Below are positions 45,819-58,083 of a stretch of 64,000 nt of DNA, one piece after another (position 1 is the stretch's first letter; each line of letters begins with the position of its first letter). The notes below the pieces were generated by a model. The model did no database searches and was not told the origin of the DNA. It worked only from the letters and a program-made list of their open reading frames with translations. Position numbers and translations under genes: made by a program. The stretch comes from Arenicola marina (Eukaryota > Annelida > Polychaeta > Arenicolidae), in assembly GCA_964019135.1 (NCBI GenBank), contig OZ025264.1:4000827-4064826 (forward strand), in the 5' to 3' direction.

Positions 45819-48800
45819 CGATTAGGAGTAGCAAATTCCACACCTGGAATAGCGAAACCATGGGGTGACATATACATAGCTGGGATTGGTGCATTGCCTT
45901 CACTAACCTGTGCAGGGAAAGCACCAACACCTGCGCCAAACGTGAGGCCACCATATCGTGCCTCAAACAATAGGGTTTGCATCTTTAGCTTAATCAGCTG
46001 CTTCGCGCACGGGTTAGTGATTCCACGCATTTCGTTGGCAATATATCGACCGTAGGTATCATCTTCGTCTTCCTTATGTTCACTTTTCATAGCTACCCGT
46101 GGTATAGTTCTTAGTGTTGAACTGGCCTCACTTACTAAAGCATCCCCGGCCTTCACACATGATCTCTTTTTACTGACATTTCCCGGGTATCGTTCCTTGG
46201 CTTTCCTTTTACCACCATATTTGGGCAGGGTGCTGGCAGGGGTGGGCAGGGAGCTGGCAGGGGTGCTTGCCCGACCAATTTGTGAATCATTGTCATCCTC
46301 TTTCTGCTGATTTGCGTCATCGTCGTTATCTGTGTCCTCTTTTCCAGCAGTTCTCTCTTCATCTTCACAGCAGTCCTCTGATTCAGAATCCTACAGAAAA
46401 AAAAGAACCTGTCATTTCGTTTTGCAAGGTACCAATCACGGCAGACGAATGGCAAGCGAAGGCCCAAGAATTTGAAGACAAGTGGATGGGAAGCGTGTTT
46501 GCTTGAAGCACCCGGTCGGCAGCGGAACAGCGTACTACAACTACAATCTGTTTTCGCGCCAAACTGTTGCGAGATCGTCCCGGTATATAGACCGGGGAGG
46601 ACCGGGGTATACCGTAGCCAACACCTGCACAGTGTAAGCTGAGTTTAGTCGATGGTGTCCTATTTCGCGACAGTGTACTTGAAAGAAATACACTGGGTGT
46701 ACCACCATCTAAACCATTGCCGGGCTGCGAAAACGATGTTCCATACGTGATTGTAGCGGATGACGTATTTGGATCCGCTCCGGTCTCACCTGCTGAAGCC
46801 ATAGGCCTACCCCCAGAGAACTCTGGACGGATGAAAGGCGGTAATACAGCTCTCCAGAGCAAGACGTATTGTTGAAACTGCTTGAAACTGAGTTTTCCCA
46901 AAACCCATTGCCCTCGCTCCCGAAAAAACAGAGCTTGTAGTCTTGGCGACATGTGCACTACGCCTACATAACTTCTTGAGAAGTAAAATTAAAGCTTGTA
47001 ACGTATATACGCCTTCAAGTAGTCTTGATAGGGAATGGGAAGAACATCACACTGTCATTCCTGCAATGAATGGAGACAACTAAGATGTTGACCCCAATGG
47101 AATGAAATCATTCCCCAAACAAGGTGGAATTTAAGTTGGGTGGCTGCCTATGCAAAAGCGGTTCAGCAAGAGTATAGCTATGATTCCTTCAATCCTAATG
47201 GCCAGGTGAAATGGCAGTGGGATTAAACGCCAAATATAGCAGTCGTTTCATTACTAATAGCATATAATTCTAATTTTAATACAATTATTACTAGGTAATG
47301 CAATTACATGTACTGTCTTACCCATTTGGACATTCCCCTTGACTTGACTTGACGATCACGTAGAAAGGCATCCAGTATCTCGTAGAACGGCCATTTTGAC
47401 CTGTATATTTCATCAGTGCCTTCGGATTTCCTCGTCTTTGACCATTCCTTATTGTAGTACGTTCGTAGGTTCGTTATTTTTTTGATGACTTCGTCCACTG
47501 TAAAATATAACACTTTTGTTGATTTCTTTTTCGGCCATATCGCATTTGTTTCTATAATTTGGTTAATCTAAATTTAAGTGTGTTTATCACATTTTAGGTA
47601 TGATTTCAGAAAAAAACAATCGCAAATGTGAGATGATTGCCATTTGTCAGCTAAAAACTAAATGGATACTACTTAAATGCAGAAATCCATACTGACTGAA
47701 TCACTACATTACAACTTACAATACTATCAAATTAATATCTGGTGACATATGTAGGGATTACTTCGATGATCTCTTAAATAACACTGAAGCTAAACTAGAA
47801 TCCGGGTTCCAACAAGAAGTAACAGACTTCTTATGTGGTCATGACGGGGAATGTGATCAGTGTGATAGTACGGCGGCGATTATTAATGAGCTAAATAAAG
47901 ATTTTACTTATGAAGAAATTATCAAATGTATAGACGAACTCCCTAGTAGCAAGGCGCATGGGTATGATGGAGTATTAAACGAGATGCTGCGAGCTATTCG
48001 TGTGGAGATCACCCCTCACTTGCAAGGTCTGTTCAACACCATACTTCGAGTTGGGATTTACCCCGAGAGTTGGGGTCAGGCGCTCATTACCCCTGTACAT
48101 CAGAAAGGGTCAAAAACAGACACGAATAACTACAGGGGGATCTCCGTACGCTCAGTAAAGTGTTTACGAAGTTACTGTGCAGCAGGTTAACAGAATGCGT
48201 TGAATCCCATGGCCTGAGGCAAGAGGAGCAGGCAGGTTACAGGAAAGGCTATAGCACGGTTGACCATGTTTACACTACAAACTATTATACAGACGTATCT
48301 CTCTAAAGAAAAGGGTCGCTGTTAAGTTCTGTACATAGACTTCTCTAAAGCTTTTGACAGTGTACCACACTCTGCACTGTGGTATAGTATAATTAACAAA
48401 GGTTTTCACGGCAATGTACTCAATGTTATACGGTCCATGTATACCAAACTTAAAACCGCCATAAAAACACCCCAAGGAATAACGAATTATTTTATGTGTA
48501 CGGTTGGAACGCGTCAGGGGTGCACGTTAAGTCCTCCTTTGCTTGCCTTATACATCAGTGAATATGTAAATATGTTATCTAGCTCAGCATGTCCTGGGAT
48601 TTTTGTTAAAGCCAATTCAACAAGTATCACAACCTTATGTTGGCGGACGATTTGGCAAACTGTGCAGAAAATGTGGGGAGACTACAGACAACGATAAGAG
48701 TGGTGGACCAATGCTCAGACCAATGGGGCCTCAAAATTAATATGCAAAAAACAAAGGTTATGGTCTTTCGTCGCGGCGGAATTGTTTAGAAAAACGAAAA

Positions 48801-51800
48801 ATGGTATTTCAAAGGACAAAGATTGGAAGTAGTATCATCATACAAGTATTCAGGCATAACGTTTACGAGCACACTCTGTTGGTCAGGTGCTGTTAGAACG
48901 TGGGCCTCACAGGCAACTAGCGCAATGGCGAAAATTTTCGAGCTCGATAAGAAGGTAAATGGAGTGCCCATAGATGCTGCTCTAACACTCTTTGGTAGAA
49001 TTATTGTACCGATTTTGACATATGGAGCAGAAGTTTGGGGTTTCCAAGTTTAGGATGAGATTGAAAAAGTTCAAACAAGATTCTGCAAGAGATTACTAGG
49101 GCTACCCAAGCATACATCTGACCAAGCCGCCCTAGGTGAGTGTGGAAGGTTGCCTTTGGCGCGTACTGACTTAACTAAATGTGTGAAGTACTGGATTAAA
49201 ATTCTTAAAATGCCACAAACTCGATACGCTAGGTGTTGCTATATGCTGAGGGATTTTGATGAACATGATAGGTCAATGTGGGCATCTTCTGTTAGAAATC
49301 TACTTGAGAAATATGACGGTGTGTGGGCAATGCAGGAATTTATTTGTGAAACTGAACGAGAATTTCTGAGTGATTTTAACAATAAATTAGCTAACTGTAT
49401 GAATGACCAGTGGTAAGAAACAACCCGAAACCAGAGTCGACTGAGCACCTACACACTGGATATTGTACTTCTCGATGACGAATACCATGCCTTGTTGTGT
49501 TGCCCGTGCTATAAAAATGTCAGGGAACTATACATAGAAAGCACTTTTTGGAACCCACCAACCTTTGAAAACTTTCTCATATTCATGACTTGGACCAATA
49601 GACTACTAAAACTCAAAGGAATTTAGCTATGTATATTTACACTATTGAGAAGAGAGGGATATTTTTGATCAATACTTGATAATTTATTGTGTACTCCCAA
49701 CATTCGTTCTTTCATTTTGTATTTCGTTTTCACTGATTCGTTTATATTATGTACTTTGGGCCTGATGGCCTTTGAAACAGAAATAAAATCAACAACAACT
49801 TACATTACAGTTGCATATGCCCTGCTCACATAGACTAAGACTGGTCGGCCGACGTCAGAGCTCGCCCACGCCACCGAGCCACCAAAGCGGCCACAAATCG
49901 GCCGAGCTCGGCCGAGACCTCCGCCGACCTAAGGAAATTGCCGAGCTCGGCCTGGTTTTAATGTCTGCATTAAAACTGGAAAGGCCTCGGCCGAGTACCT
50001 GAAATGAGCCACCGAGCAGCAATGCTCGGCCGAGGTCGGCCGAGGTCACGGCCGATTTGGGGCCAATTTCCCCCTTTTTAGCTCGGCCGAGGCGTCGGTG
50101 GGTCTATGTGAGCAGGGCATTATCGGTAGGGTAAGATGAAGTAAAATATAAAATCCGGATTATGCCTTCGTTCCACTACAATAACCTTGACTTGAACAAT
50201 TGACTTTACTGTGACCTACATACCCCGTTAACGAACTGGATCGATACATCTCGCATAACGTATCGACGAGTAAATATATACGACGAAATGTTGCGTTTTT
50301 TGGCCTACACACGGTGCACAGACACACCCTGAGATCACGATTTGACCCCTCAGATCCGTAGTTAGCCCCTCAGATCCAGATTTGATACCTCAGATCCATA
50401 TTGACGGCTTAGTGTAAAAGACGAAAATGATATATAGAACGAGATTGCGTGACCCGTAGGGTGAGATGATGTAAAGTGTAAAATCCGGGTTATGTCTTCG
50501 GTCCACTACTACGAACTTGACCGAGCCAATACCTATCGATGGGTAAAGTTACAGAACGAAATGTTGCGTTTTGCGACCTACAGAGCGCGCGCACACACAC
50601 ACACATACACCCACAGACAAACGAACGAAGTGATATAGATGCAGTAAAATCTCTCCTTAAGAGTCTGTAAGCTCGACCCCCCACTAGAACCTGTCGACAC
50701 CTCGCGAAGGATGGCTTGGGACTCCCGCTGTATGTCCCTCTAACCCGCACTGATTTACTGTCTTCTACGGGAGTAGGGCCGTACTTTCTCGCGCTTGCAC
50801 AGAACTGAAGGCGTGCATGTCGGTACTATGCAAATCTGCTTGACTGAATGTCTCGACCGTGCATCCCGAGGATTTGGGCGCCAAATCTGAGTGTATATAC
50901 GTTTGTGGGGGCCTTGTTTGTTCTCCGGGTTTTATGTGTCCCTCGCCGCCGTTCCCCACTACACTGGGCCATGCTATGCCTTAAACCGAACCTCCGGGAG
51001 ATATCCATATGCCCTAACTCATCTTAATCCCTGACCCCTAACCCCTGAGCCCTAATTCAACCCTAATATCTGAGCCCTAATCCTCAATTCCTGACCTTTA
51101 ATTAAATCCCTGACCCACAATCGCTGACCAACATCCCCAATCCTGACCCCTAACCCTTAATCTCCGACCCTAACAATAATAAGGCCCTCACAGACGTCTA
51201 TAGATATCTATACTAATAAAATGAAGCTGTTTGTCCCACTATGCCGCGGCATGCAAGAGCCCATTGGCACTGGCAGCCGCCTTGAACCTATTAATATCCA
51301 GCCGTCGCTCTTAGATGTGTCGAAGCTATCGCATGTGTCAACACAACCGCTGGGTGCTTATCACCTTATCCCGCGGCATAATATCGCTTTCGGGTGCTTA
51401 TCGCGCATGGTGACCATGCCTGCGGCGGGCTACCTGGCTTGGTGCCAACAGTAATAATATTTCTCCCAACGCCTTATCGCCCGAACCGTCATCAAAACAA
51501 ACAAATCCCGTACTGTCTCGCGTCTACAACTTCCCATTAGTAGCAAGAGAACGAACTCTGCCCGGGGAACCTTGCCTATTTGAATTGATTTGATCTTTTT
51601 GATCTTTGATCCAATTTTACAGCATAGTTAAGCGGTCTACACGTCAATTCTATAGACCAACCAGGACGTCAGGCAGATTTTATCCACTGAAGGTAGAAGT
51701 GATACGTTAAATGACGAACAACGGACGGGAAAAGCCCTTTTATTAACTCAATCAACCCTTTTTTTTCAATCAATGTATGAGCTTGGGCCTTAGTTTTACT

Positions 51801-54439
51801 GGAGTGATATTCGTTTATATCGTGCTTTAGCCGCAATTTGAGTATTCTGTACTCGATGCACAATAATTGCACAAGGTTTAAATATCCTTAACATATATGT
51901 CCCGTTATTCCGTAGCTCCCGGTCTCAATTTATGTCAATATGATTATCGATATTATTTCTGCCCAATGTCTACCTTCTGCCTGCTACTATTTGACGTATA
52001 AAACAAAATACTGTCATACTGTTTATTTCTTTCGCTTATTACTACGAACGCTAGTCGTCGCGGGGCGGCTAGTAGGGAAAAAGCAGTCAGCACGGGTCTC
52101 ACTTTATAGCGAAAAGACGTGTCTTTTCGCGAAAAGACACTAATCTCGCGAAAAGACAGCCCAAATGCCAATTAACCCCGATTTGAAGCTGTTGAACCCG
52201 CTGATTCGGGTTGTAATGTCTTTACTGCGGGCAGGAATGAAAAAATGTATTGTTTAATTTGGGTTCATATGCATATATGTGACCATGAGTTGGCCGTCTG
52301 TTGAGCGGACACAGCCTTTGAGCAGTCCCGACTTCTACCCCATTGTTATTTACCTTTTGCTCCAAACCTCTCGACACAGTCATGTAACAAGCCAAGTGAT
52401 GAGAAGCCTTTGCTGAACTAAACTGCCCTTAGATGTAAACTCGATGTAACAAACTAATTTGTGTTAACTGATTAGCCCTGCACGAAACCGGCGCCCCGAA
52501 ACCGGGTGTCTTCCGACTTCTACCTCAACTAATTGGTGTCACATAACTAACATTTTATTTCGTGGAAAATAGCAACCCAATCTTGCTGAATTAAAAAAAA
52601 ACGTTTCAGGCGATACATGTCCCATTTACGATTAGATTGTCGCATTATCGTCTTTTCGCGAAAAGACTTCATAACGCAAACATGTATACGATACAACACG
52701 CCATCTATTGAGGCAACGGGCAAGTGTCTATCCAACATGGCGGCAGCCGTACCGATCGCTGAACGGCATCCGTGTTGAAATATTTGTTAAATATGCATAT
52801 GAGCCCGATTACACAATACATATTTGCATTCCTGCCCGCAGTTAAGATATTACAACCCGAATCAGCTACAACAGCTTCAAATCGGGGTTAATTGGCATTT
52901 GGGCTGTCTTTTTGCGAGATCAGTCAGCACGGCTATGGTGCTCCACTTGTCGACACGATTCAGCAAAATTGGTAGGGTTTGGGGCCAGATTCATAACATT
53001 TTATGGAACTACATACTTTCATGGAGGGGTCTGCCGATATTAGACATATATTTGTGTCCTATCTTATTTGGCCAACTTTTGCAACATACTTCGTGCCGCA
53101 ATCGCTCCTCGCCGCCACATTGGCTCATGAACATGACTAATTACTCTGAAGACTTCTATGAACACTTTGATGTAGGATATTCGCATCATACATATATCAT
53201 CACCCCCTCTTCTTAGACATATATATTGCCGAAAACCCCGCCCACCACCGTGCGGTTTCTGCCTCCAATAGCAGAATAGCCCCTCCCCCGCGCGTAAAAT
53301 GTCTCCCGTGTTGCTCACCCCCTCCCATTCGTAACATGAACGCATTCGTCCAGAAATACCGTAGGTTTCATTCTTTTCTTCATTTAACAAACTAGGTACT
53401 AGAGGTGTGGACGGGCTTTCAACACCAGCAGTGAGTATTTGTGAAATGAACTTTATTGTTTTCTCAACTGTTTTCGGTACCTTGCCTTAAAAAAATACAT
53501 TTACTGCGGAGCCAATATGGCGGCGAGGAGCGATTGCGGCACGAAGTATGTTGCAAAAGTTGGCCAAATAAGAAACGATAGGACACAAATATATATGTCT
53601 AATATCGGCAGACCCCTCCATGAAAGTATGTAGTTCCATAAAATGTTATGAATCTGGCCCCAAACCCTACCAATTTTGCTGAATCGTGTCGACAAGTGGA
53701 GCACCATAGCCGTGCTGACTGCTTTTTCCCTATGTCGAGTTATCACCCTCTACACAACAGTGGCCAGGGTGATTTAGCACTAACCAACGTACTGATAGAT
53801 GCCGGAAAAATCGAAGATTTTTCGTCATAACAAAGCATCGCTAAGCACAAAAACTGATGCCCTTTACCACTAAGTTGAAAACCTATGGTAAATTGATATC
53901 ACGGTCTAGGCTACGAGACTGCATTTGGCCGTCGGGCATGCATGAAATATAGACAAAAGAAATGTTGGATGATTCAAGGACCGATTATTATTTGAATTTT
54001 TACCTCTTCAGTTTTGACGGGAAAGAGCTCGATATGCAACTTTAACTGTTTTATCGGCATCTGAGTTTACCAGGCCTGTCTCTAAGGTCACATGGTGCCG
54101 GAACACATACTGCTTAGATGCAGCCTGGTCACATCTGAGCACAGAAGCCTAAAGCCGAGGCCCGGCTAGGTCGAGTAGACTTGTACATAATCGCCCCTCG
54201 CGGGGCCTCGGGCTTCCGGCGCCTGTGATGTGAGTATGATTGTAAAATATAGACTTACCTTTCACTTGCATAGTCTCGCTTATCCTGGCCAACGCGGCTT
54301 TTCTGATATCCTTTTTGTGGTAGTCTTTGTGGGTGCCTTTCCACAAGAGTTCTTCTTTCTCGTACAGCTCAATAAGATATTCTATCGAATCGGTGTTCCA
54401 CCATGTCGCCTTAAATGTCCCCATCATATCTTCAGTCAT
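45743..54439 (-). CDS. MADF-BESS domain protein, three exons, Harbinger-associated type
   Basis: Minus-strand exons 54439-54259, 47497-47322 and 46390-45743 join in phase to 1005 nt (334 aa) without stops. Residues 1-119 form a MADF (Myb/SANT-like) domain: WWNTDSIEYLIELYEKEE and LLWKGTHKDYHKKDIRKAAL, then KITNLRTYYNKEWSK and YRSKWPFYEILDAFL. An acidic stretch (120-155), a basic patch (KKRS near 193) and a BESS-like motif (about 230-265, ending QTLLFEARYG) follow. Such proteins bind DNA and pair through BESS. The last 24 or so residues are read from the 43-bp minisatellite, so the natural end may differ: exon 3 could instead splice at GCTCAG|GTGGCG. Another in-frame ATG upstream (54505) is possible. 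Harbinger transposons carry a Myb/SANT-like partner gene, and a transposase fragment lies at 41.5 kb. The first intron (6.8 kb) is full of transposons. Confidence 0.78.
46391..47321. other. Intron 2 of the MADF-BESS gene
   Basis: 931 bp from a GTAAGA donor at 47321 to a CTGTAG acceptor ending at 46391 on the minus strand. A 191-codon minus-strand frame inside it (46383-46958) has no recognisable motif. Confidence 0.55.
47737..49800 (+). pseudogene. Decayed non-LTR retrotransposon in the MADF-BESS intron
   Basis: Reading across frames gives a reverse transcriptase: ELPSSKAHGYDGVLNEML, PVHQKGSKTDTNNYRGIS, YIDFSKAFDSVPHSALW, GTRQGCTLSPPLLALYISEY and LADDLANCAENV, then a C-terminal region with YGAEVWGF. 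Stops or shifts fall near 48150, 48190, 48320, 48640, 48787 and 49053. The last frame ends at 49416. AATAAA at 49782 marks the 3' end. It differs in sequence from the LINE at 33.4 kb and is antisense to the host gene. The clade is not settled by motifs alone. Confidence 0.87.
49816..50120. mobile_element. MITE with CTCGGCCGAG palindromes (about 305 bp)
   Basis: Ends ATGCCCTGCTCACATAGAC and its exact inverse. The interior holds repeated CTCGGCCGAG and TCGGCCGAGGTCGGCCGAGG blocks, giving local GC far above its surroundings, plus an inner hairpin (TTTTAATG..CATTAAAA). Lies in the MADF-BESS first intron. Confidence 0.88.
50121..52071. other. MADF-BESS first intron, mixed sequence
   Basis: Two partly repeated passages (GTAGGGTAAGATGAAGTAAA at 50126 and GTAGGGTGAGATGATGTAAA at 50456) suggest an old duplication of about 330 bp. 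A CCCTAA/CCCTGA-rich stretch lies at 51015-51180. A segment at 51470-51575 recurs near 59130-59240. No exon recognised. Confidence 0.4.
52072..53734. mobile_element. Fold-back element with arms of about 210-220 bp, split by a second insertion
   Basis: The arm 52921-53128 (CAGTCAGCACGGCTATGGTG, on through GGGTTTGGGGCCAGATTC) is mirrored by 53509-53732. The outermost part of the left arm (AGGGAAAAAGCAGTCAGCAC) lies at 52074-52094, so the left arm was cut by the element at 52096-52920. Confidence 0.82.
52096..52920. mobile_element. Inserted DNA element with 12-bp direct-repeat flanks
   Basis: CAGTCAGCACGG occurs at 52084-52095 and again at 52921-52932, bracketing an 825-bp insert. Inside the ends are inverted repeats of about 100 bp containing AGACAGCCCAAATGCCAATT and GCGGGCAGGAATG. 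The palindrome GTCTTTTCGCGAAAAGAC and GAAAAGAC motifs recur near 52110-52160 and 52650. No transposase frame. A target duplication of this length would suit a Mutator-like element, but that class is an inference. Confidence 0.7.
53735..54258. other. MADF-BESS first intron next to exon 1
   Basis: No repeat or exon recognised except a small GCCGAGGCCCGGC-type GC palindrome near 54155. Confidence 0.4.
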
Positions 54440-54509
54440 AGCAAGACTGAACACGAAACGTTGTGACTGTAGCAGCGCTGAAAAGCAAAGACCTCTATGT
54501 GGCATGTGA

Positions 54510-55104
54510 CCTAGCTACGGACTCCGCGTCAGTGACTCACGCATTCCCTTGACATAAACCAGACCCGGCCGCGGTTTCTTTGGTCTGGTCTCTGGTCTGG
54601 TGGAAATGAGGCTCTGGTCGATATCTTTTGGGTCATTAAATCGTGTCTTAAGCGTCGTTCCCACGGTACGATACAGGCCGGTTCCCACGGTAAGCTTGTC
54701 TCGTGCTACAAGCTATTTCCATAAGACAAGATAAAACAAACCGCGAATATATATACGGATAGCGCCGCCCGGTGCCGGGAGGGGTGGGGGGGGGGGGGGG
54801 GAGCGGGGTTAATCACGTACACATGTCCCTCCCTACCCCTACCACACGTACCCACACTGCCCTGAAGCACCGTCGCTCTAGGAAATATCGGTGTGCCCCT
54901 CCGCCCGCCGCCCCCCCCACACACCCCCATCTCCCACGCCCGCGGACCTTCCGAGTTGTGCATGGACTGGGGGTGGGGGTCTCAGCTGGGTGTCTGCATC
55001 TGCTGGGTTGGCAGCCCTGCCCCTAAGCAGCATGTGCGCCGTTAGACGGCACCATGTGTCATTAGAGATTAGAGACTGGCCTGGCAACAGTTTTATCGTG
55101 GGGA
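54510..55104. other. Upstream region of the MADF-BESS gene with repeat fragments
   Basis: Holds a partial copy (54525-54600: TCACGCATTCCCTTGACATA, then CCAGACCCGG) of the repeat at 55105-55505, GGCCGGTTCCCACGGTAAG at 54677, and G- and C-rich blocks at 54785-54800 and 54905-54920. Confidence 0.45.
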
Positions 55105-55505
55105 CCGGGCCAGTTCCCACGATGACACTATTGCATGCCACTCGCCGTCTGGAAGATATCTGGTGAAAATGTGTCTGCTGAAATTCTCCGTTCACACGAT
55201 CAGATTTGTCCATGACATTTTATCTTGACCTTTGAAATTGGCCATCTGTTCTTTGGGGTAGGCCTACCTTCTGCAGTATGCTCAACGGGCACATGCTAAG
55301 GGAATCACGCAGTCCCTTGAAACCAACCAGACCCGGGACCAGACCCGGCTGCGGCTCTCTGATCTTGTCGCATGGTAATAGAGCATGTCCTATTTCTATG
55401 AGACGTTAAATCATGTCTTGAGCGCCGTTCACACGGTGACATTTTCGGCAAAACCTGTCGCCTGCCTCGAATTGCATGCAATAGTTTCATCGTGGGAACC
55501 GGGCT
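55105..55505. mobile_element. MITE family C, copy 1 (about 400 bp)
   Basis: Inverted ends of about 30 bp: GTTCCCACGATGACACTATT near the left and its inverse CATCGTGGGAACCGGGC at the right. The interior (AATTGGCCATCTGTTC, AATCACGCAGTCCCTTGA, CCAGACCCGGGACCAGACCC) matches 56028-56395. Confidence 0.82.
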
Positions 55506-55554
55506 ATGATCCCAACCCCCTATTTAAACTAGACAAGAAGCCCCTCCACCCCTA

Positions 55555-56028
55555 CGTGGATCCCCCCTGGCAACGTCAGGATTCCCCCACTCCCTCCCTT
55601 CGCTGAGGGGACCACCCTTGCCCCCCAGGATTCCCCCGCCCCCTCCCTACGCTAATATGACCACCCCGGCCCCGCCAGGAGTCCCCCAGGCCCTCCCTAT
55701 ACTGAGGGGACCACCCCGGCCACGTTAGGGCCGCACCACCCCCTCCCTACGCTGAGAGGACCACCCCGGCCCCGCCAGGATTCCCCAACCCCCTCCCTAG
55801 ACTGAGGGGATCACCCCGGCCCCGCCAGGATTCCCCCACCCCCTCCCTACGCTGAGAGGACCACCCCGGCCCCGCCAGGATTCCCCCACCCCCTCCCTAC
55901 GCTGAGAAGACCACCCCGGCCCCGCCAGGACTCCCCCACCCTGTCCCTGCGCTGAGAGGACCACCCCGACCCCGCCAGGTTTCCCACACCCTCTCCCTGC
56001 GCCGAGGGGATCACCCCGGCCACGTTAA
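55555..56028. repeat. 50-bp GC-rich minisatellite, about 9 copies
   Basis: The unit contains GAGAGGACCACCCCGGCCCC, then GCCAGGATTCCCCCACCCCC and TCCCTACGCT. Two or three further copies lie at 60240-60355, and a fragment at 56404-56430. It sits between the two family C MITE copies. Confidence 0.92.
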
Positions 56029-56400
56029 GCCCGGTTCCCACGAGGCAACTTTTCCACCGCACCCGCCTTCTGGACCATTGCTGGTGAAAATGTGTCGGCT
56101 GAAAATTCGCCGTTCACACGAAGTGATTTGTCCATATGATTTTTTACGCCCTTCAAATTGGCCATCTGTTCTTGAGGTAGGCCTACCTTCTGGAATATTC
56201 GCAGCGGTCTCAAAGCGAGGGAATCACGCAGTCCCTTGACACCAACCAGACCCGGGACCAGACCCGGCTGCGGCTCTTTGAAGATGTCGCCTGGATATAG
56301 AGCATGTCCTATTTCTGGAAGACGACGCCTGGGTCGTAAAAGGGTCGTAAAAGGGTCGTAAAAGTGTCTTAAATCGTGTCTTGAGCGCCCGTTCACCTCG
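56028..56400. mobile_element. MITE family C, copy 2, right end degraded
   Basis: Begins AAGCCCGGTTCCCACGAGGC and follows copy 1 at 55105 through CGTTCACACG, AATTGGCCATCTGTTCTTG and the CCAGACCCGGGACCAGACCC block. The right inverted repeat is replaced by GGGTCGTAAAA repeats. Confidence 0.78.
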
Positions 56401-56469
56401 CACCACCCCCCCCCCCCATCCCTACGCTGAAGGGACTCTGTTGGGCTCGGCCAGATGAACCTTGGTCTA

Positions 56470-57117
56470 TGGAAGGCCAACCTATGCATAAACGTCAAAG
56501 CACCAACATGCACAAAACCAACACGTATGTCTGTAACACGTTACTGTTTTATCCTATCACAGCGCTGATGTGCACGTCAGTCAGCTACGTGTTAATTTAC
56601 TACGCCGAGGTGGAACCATTAATGCGGTTACGTCGTAAGGTCGACGTACTATTTTAACGTCGAACTTCGACGTACTATTTTAACGTCGAACTTCGACGTA
56701 CTTTGTTAACTTCGAACTTCGACCTACTTTTTGACGGGTTTTCATTGGTTAATGTTCGACGTCAAATATACGCCACGCCATTGGCCGATATTTCAAAATC
56801 TGGGGGGCACTCCACAGAGATATGGATCTCCGTGATCGTGTACTAAACAAAATCGTGGTTGAAACGATCAAGTGCAGTTGATCAATTAATAGGGCTCGGT
56901 TGAGAATTACGAAATCCTACAATCGCACTAATAATATTAATGCTTTGTTTTATATTATAAACAATATTTGACAATATTTTAAATGCAATTATTATTAATT
57001 AGAATAGCTTAAACAGTGGATGTCGGTTGTAGGCAAACAACGGAACAACGAAGCCCGACACAGTTTCCCGGTATGACAAATTTATATGACGTAAATGAAA
57101 CAACGTTGATTTCCGAT

Positions 57118-57165
<48 letters not shown>

Positions 57166-58083
57166 TGCAGCTTCGGAGTGTTATATGTGTACAGTGTCAT
57201 GAGAAATAAACCTAATCATGTTGATATGTTTTGCCTGAACCACGATATTTGTCTTACTTTTTCTTCCACCCGGATCTAGCTCTCCAATGTTTATAAGAGG
57301 AATAATAAATAATGCTAAATGACATGTATTAACATATCCGGCCCAACCACATCTTTCCACGGAGTAACCCCCAAAGAAAGAGATAGCCCCAAGAGATGAC
57401 CAGATGGATGGATGTGGAGCCCGTGGCTTGAGATTAAGATCTGAGATTAACGGAAACTGAGACTCTGGACACGCCGTTATGTGTGACTATCATTGGCCCT
57501 GGCCAAGGGATCTGGAAGGGCCATTTGGATTTCTTGTCGCGTTCACTGTTCCATACAAATATCCAAGTTGGACACTGGTCGGCCTTGCCAAGCAACGTGT
57601 ACGGTTAGCCAGACGTAGGGTCTATAGTAAACTCAAGGCAATAAATTCGAATTCAAATAACACAGGCTCATTAACACATCCGGGTACATAACAGTGCGCC
57701 AAAGGTTTCGCGTTGCTTCGTGGGCAGCCCCGTTCTGAGATTGAATTCGCCGCATGCATAAATTTGCACAAATCTTCGACGTATCTTCTGTACGTCGAAC
57801 ACGTACTTTTTGTACGTCGAACTTCGACGTAGTTTTTGTACGTCGAACTTCGACGTATCTTTTAGATGTCGAACTTCGACGTAAATCGTAGTGCGACGCT
57901 TCGTGTTACTTTACTACGTCGAAGTTTGGCGTAGTGAATTCATACGTAGCTGACTGACGTGTACATTTGCTTCGTGTATCAAATCCAGCTCTGTGATAGG
58001 ATAAAACGGTAACGTGTTACAGGCATACGTGTTGATTTTTTATGTGTTGGTTCTTCGACGTTTATGAATAGGTTGGCCTTCCA
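56470..58083. mobile_element. 1.6-kb DNA element with long inverted repeats and TA flanks
   Basis: Starts TGGAAGGCCAACCTATGCAT at 56470 and ends with its inverse at 58083, each directly flanked by TA. The homology extends about 230 bp inward with gaps through GTAACACGTTACCGTTTTAT-like sequence. Subterminal GTACGTCGAAGTTCGACGTA-type palindromes lie at 56640-56730 and 57775-57890. The middle carries (AT)n at 57120-57160. No transposase frame found. The TA flanks suggest a Tc1/mariner-like target, by inference. Confidence 0.82.
57120..57160. repeat. (AT)n microsatellite
   Basis: About 20 AT units. Confidence 0.96.

Noticed and set aside
46383..46958. 191-codon minus-strand frame as a separate gene
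   Set aside because: Lies in intron 2 of the MADF-BESS gene with no recognisable motif, and its end overlaps the splice acceptor.
51015..51180. Interstitial telomere (CCCTAA repeats)
   Set aside because: Units are irregular (CCCTGA, CCCTAAT, ACCCCTAA mixed), with no run of three perfect TTAGGG-type units.
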